A stretch of DNA of 64,000 bases from Halorussus ruber (lineage in GTDB: Archaea; Halobacteriota; Halobacteria; Halobacteriales; Haladaptataceae), in the NCBI RefSeq assembly GCF_004765785.1, contig NZ_SBIT01000001.1, positions 124,001-188,000 of the forward strand, given 5' to 3'. Under the pieces are notes generated by a model. That model had not been told where the DNA came from, searched no databases, and saw only the letters and a list, made by a program, of their open reading frames with translations. Within the stretch, counting starts at the first letter, position 1. The number at the start of each line of letters is the position of its first letter. Positions 63,654-64,000 of the stretch are shown here, one piece after another. A program made the translations under genes and the position numbers.

Positions 63654-64000
63654 ATGACGGACAAGAAACGACGACAGCGCGGCTCCCGCACGCACGGCGG
63701 CGGTAGTCACAAGAACCGGCGCGGTGCCGGTCACCGTGGCGGCCGCGGTCGCGCGGGTCGCGCCAAACACGAGTTCCACAACTACGAACCGCTCGGCAAG
63801 CACGGCTTCAAGCGACCGGAGAAGGTCAAAGACGACGTTCGCACCATCACGGTCCAGAAGCTCGACGAGGACGCGGCCCTGCTGGCCGCCGACGGTGACG
63901 CCGAAGCAACCGACGACGGTTACCGCCTCGACGCCCGCGACATCGTCGAGGACGGCTGGGAAGCAGACGCCGTGAAGGTGCTGGGAGACGGTCAGGTCCG
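63654..64000 (+). CDS. rpl15: Large-subunit ribosomal protein uL15 (cut off by window end)
   Basis: First 115 codons are present: TDKKRRQRGSRTHGGGSHKNRRGAGHRGGRGRAGRAKHEFHNYEPLGKHGFKRPEKVKDDVRTITVQKLDEDAALLAADGDAEATDDG. The glycine/arginine-rich start and GKHGFKRP are typical. The frame stays open to the last base, so the gene continues outside. secY would be expected next. Confidence 0.96.
   Translation, partial: MTDKKRRQRGSRTHGGGSHKNRRGAGHRGGRGRAGRAKHEFHNYEPLGKHGFKRPEKVKDDVRTITVQKLDEDAALLAADGDAEATDDGYRLDARDIVEDGWEADAVKVLGDGQV

Overview
The window is chromosomal DNA from a haloarchaeon (class Halobacteria). The evidence is high GC with strongly GC-biased third codon positions, acidic proteins, TATA-like boxes about 25-35 nt before start codons (mostly leaderless genes), Tat-type signal peptides, a PGF-CTERM protease, the haloarchaeal his-kinase H-box and the archaeal ribosomal-protein order. 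The genus cannot be fixed from the sequence alone; the gene content would suit a Halorussus-like organism (inference).

Layout. 0.4-6.3 kb: gpmI, then a NurA-like nuclease and a HerA-like ATPase flanking a small opposing gene. 6.4-11.1 kb: a 7TM sensor kinase, a universal stress protein, a KaiC/RecA-like ATPase with a long acidic/Gly-rich N-terminus, and NAD kinase. 11.2-20.7 kb: mptA, a zinc-ribbon mini-protein, a PyrF-like protein with a degenerate active site, a HAD phosphatase, DUF2240, a CARF-like/wHTH regulator (HFX_2341 type), a Tat lipoprotein beta-propeller, membrane proteins and pdxS. 20.7-28.2 kb: an AT-rich orphan gene, thrB, and the conserved group adk, DUF106 (EMC3-like), cmk, cbf5, then an aspartoacylase-like gene and tRNA-Pro(GGG). 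28.5-43.6 kb: mixed metabolism (BKACE-like, methyltransferase, GNAT, ilvD, a GH15 glucoamylase with a frameshift, a glycosyltransferase, mptG, an HTR-like ATPase), an AT-rich orphan, a MarR-PemK-like toxin-antitoxin pair, mch and a frameshifted lipoprotein. 43.7-49.8 kb: a 2,038-residue secreted subtilisin. 50.7 kb: tRNA-Gly(GCC). 51.2-64.0 kb: a SPOUT methyltransferase gene and the S10/spc ribosomal-protein operon from uL3 to uL15, which runs off the end.

How genes work together. The last 12.8 kb is one translation operon with short gaps or 4-base overlaps. mptA, mptG and mch are spread over the window and together point to a pterin C1-carrier pathway. NurA and HerA form the archaeal DNA-end resection pair. 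adk, cmk and cbf5 join nucleotide salvage with rRNA pseudouridylation.

The most unusual content is intergenic. One repeat family (four full copies and one partial) folds into nested helices whose two arms change together between copies, the mark of selected or recently inherited secondary structure. Every copy lies upstream of a gene and points towards it. A second family joins a perfect hairpin of copy-specific sequence to a conserved GGGGAGG-rich tail and often a CAAGCCTGAAG end; most copies lie just 3' of a gene and in its direction. Decayed duplications of tRNA 3' ends beside both tRNA genes and a lone IS200/IS605-type hairpin suggest old integration events. Both apparent gene disruptions sit in runs of five C/G and may be assembly errors.
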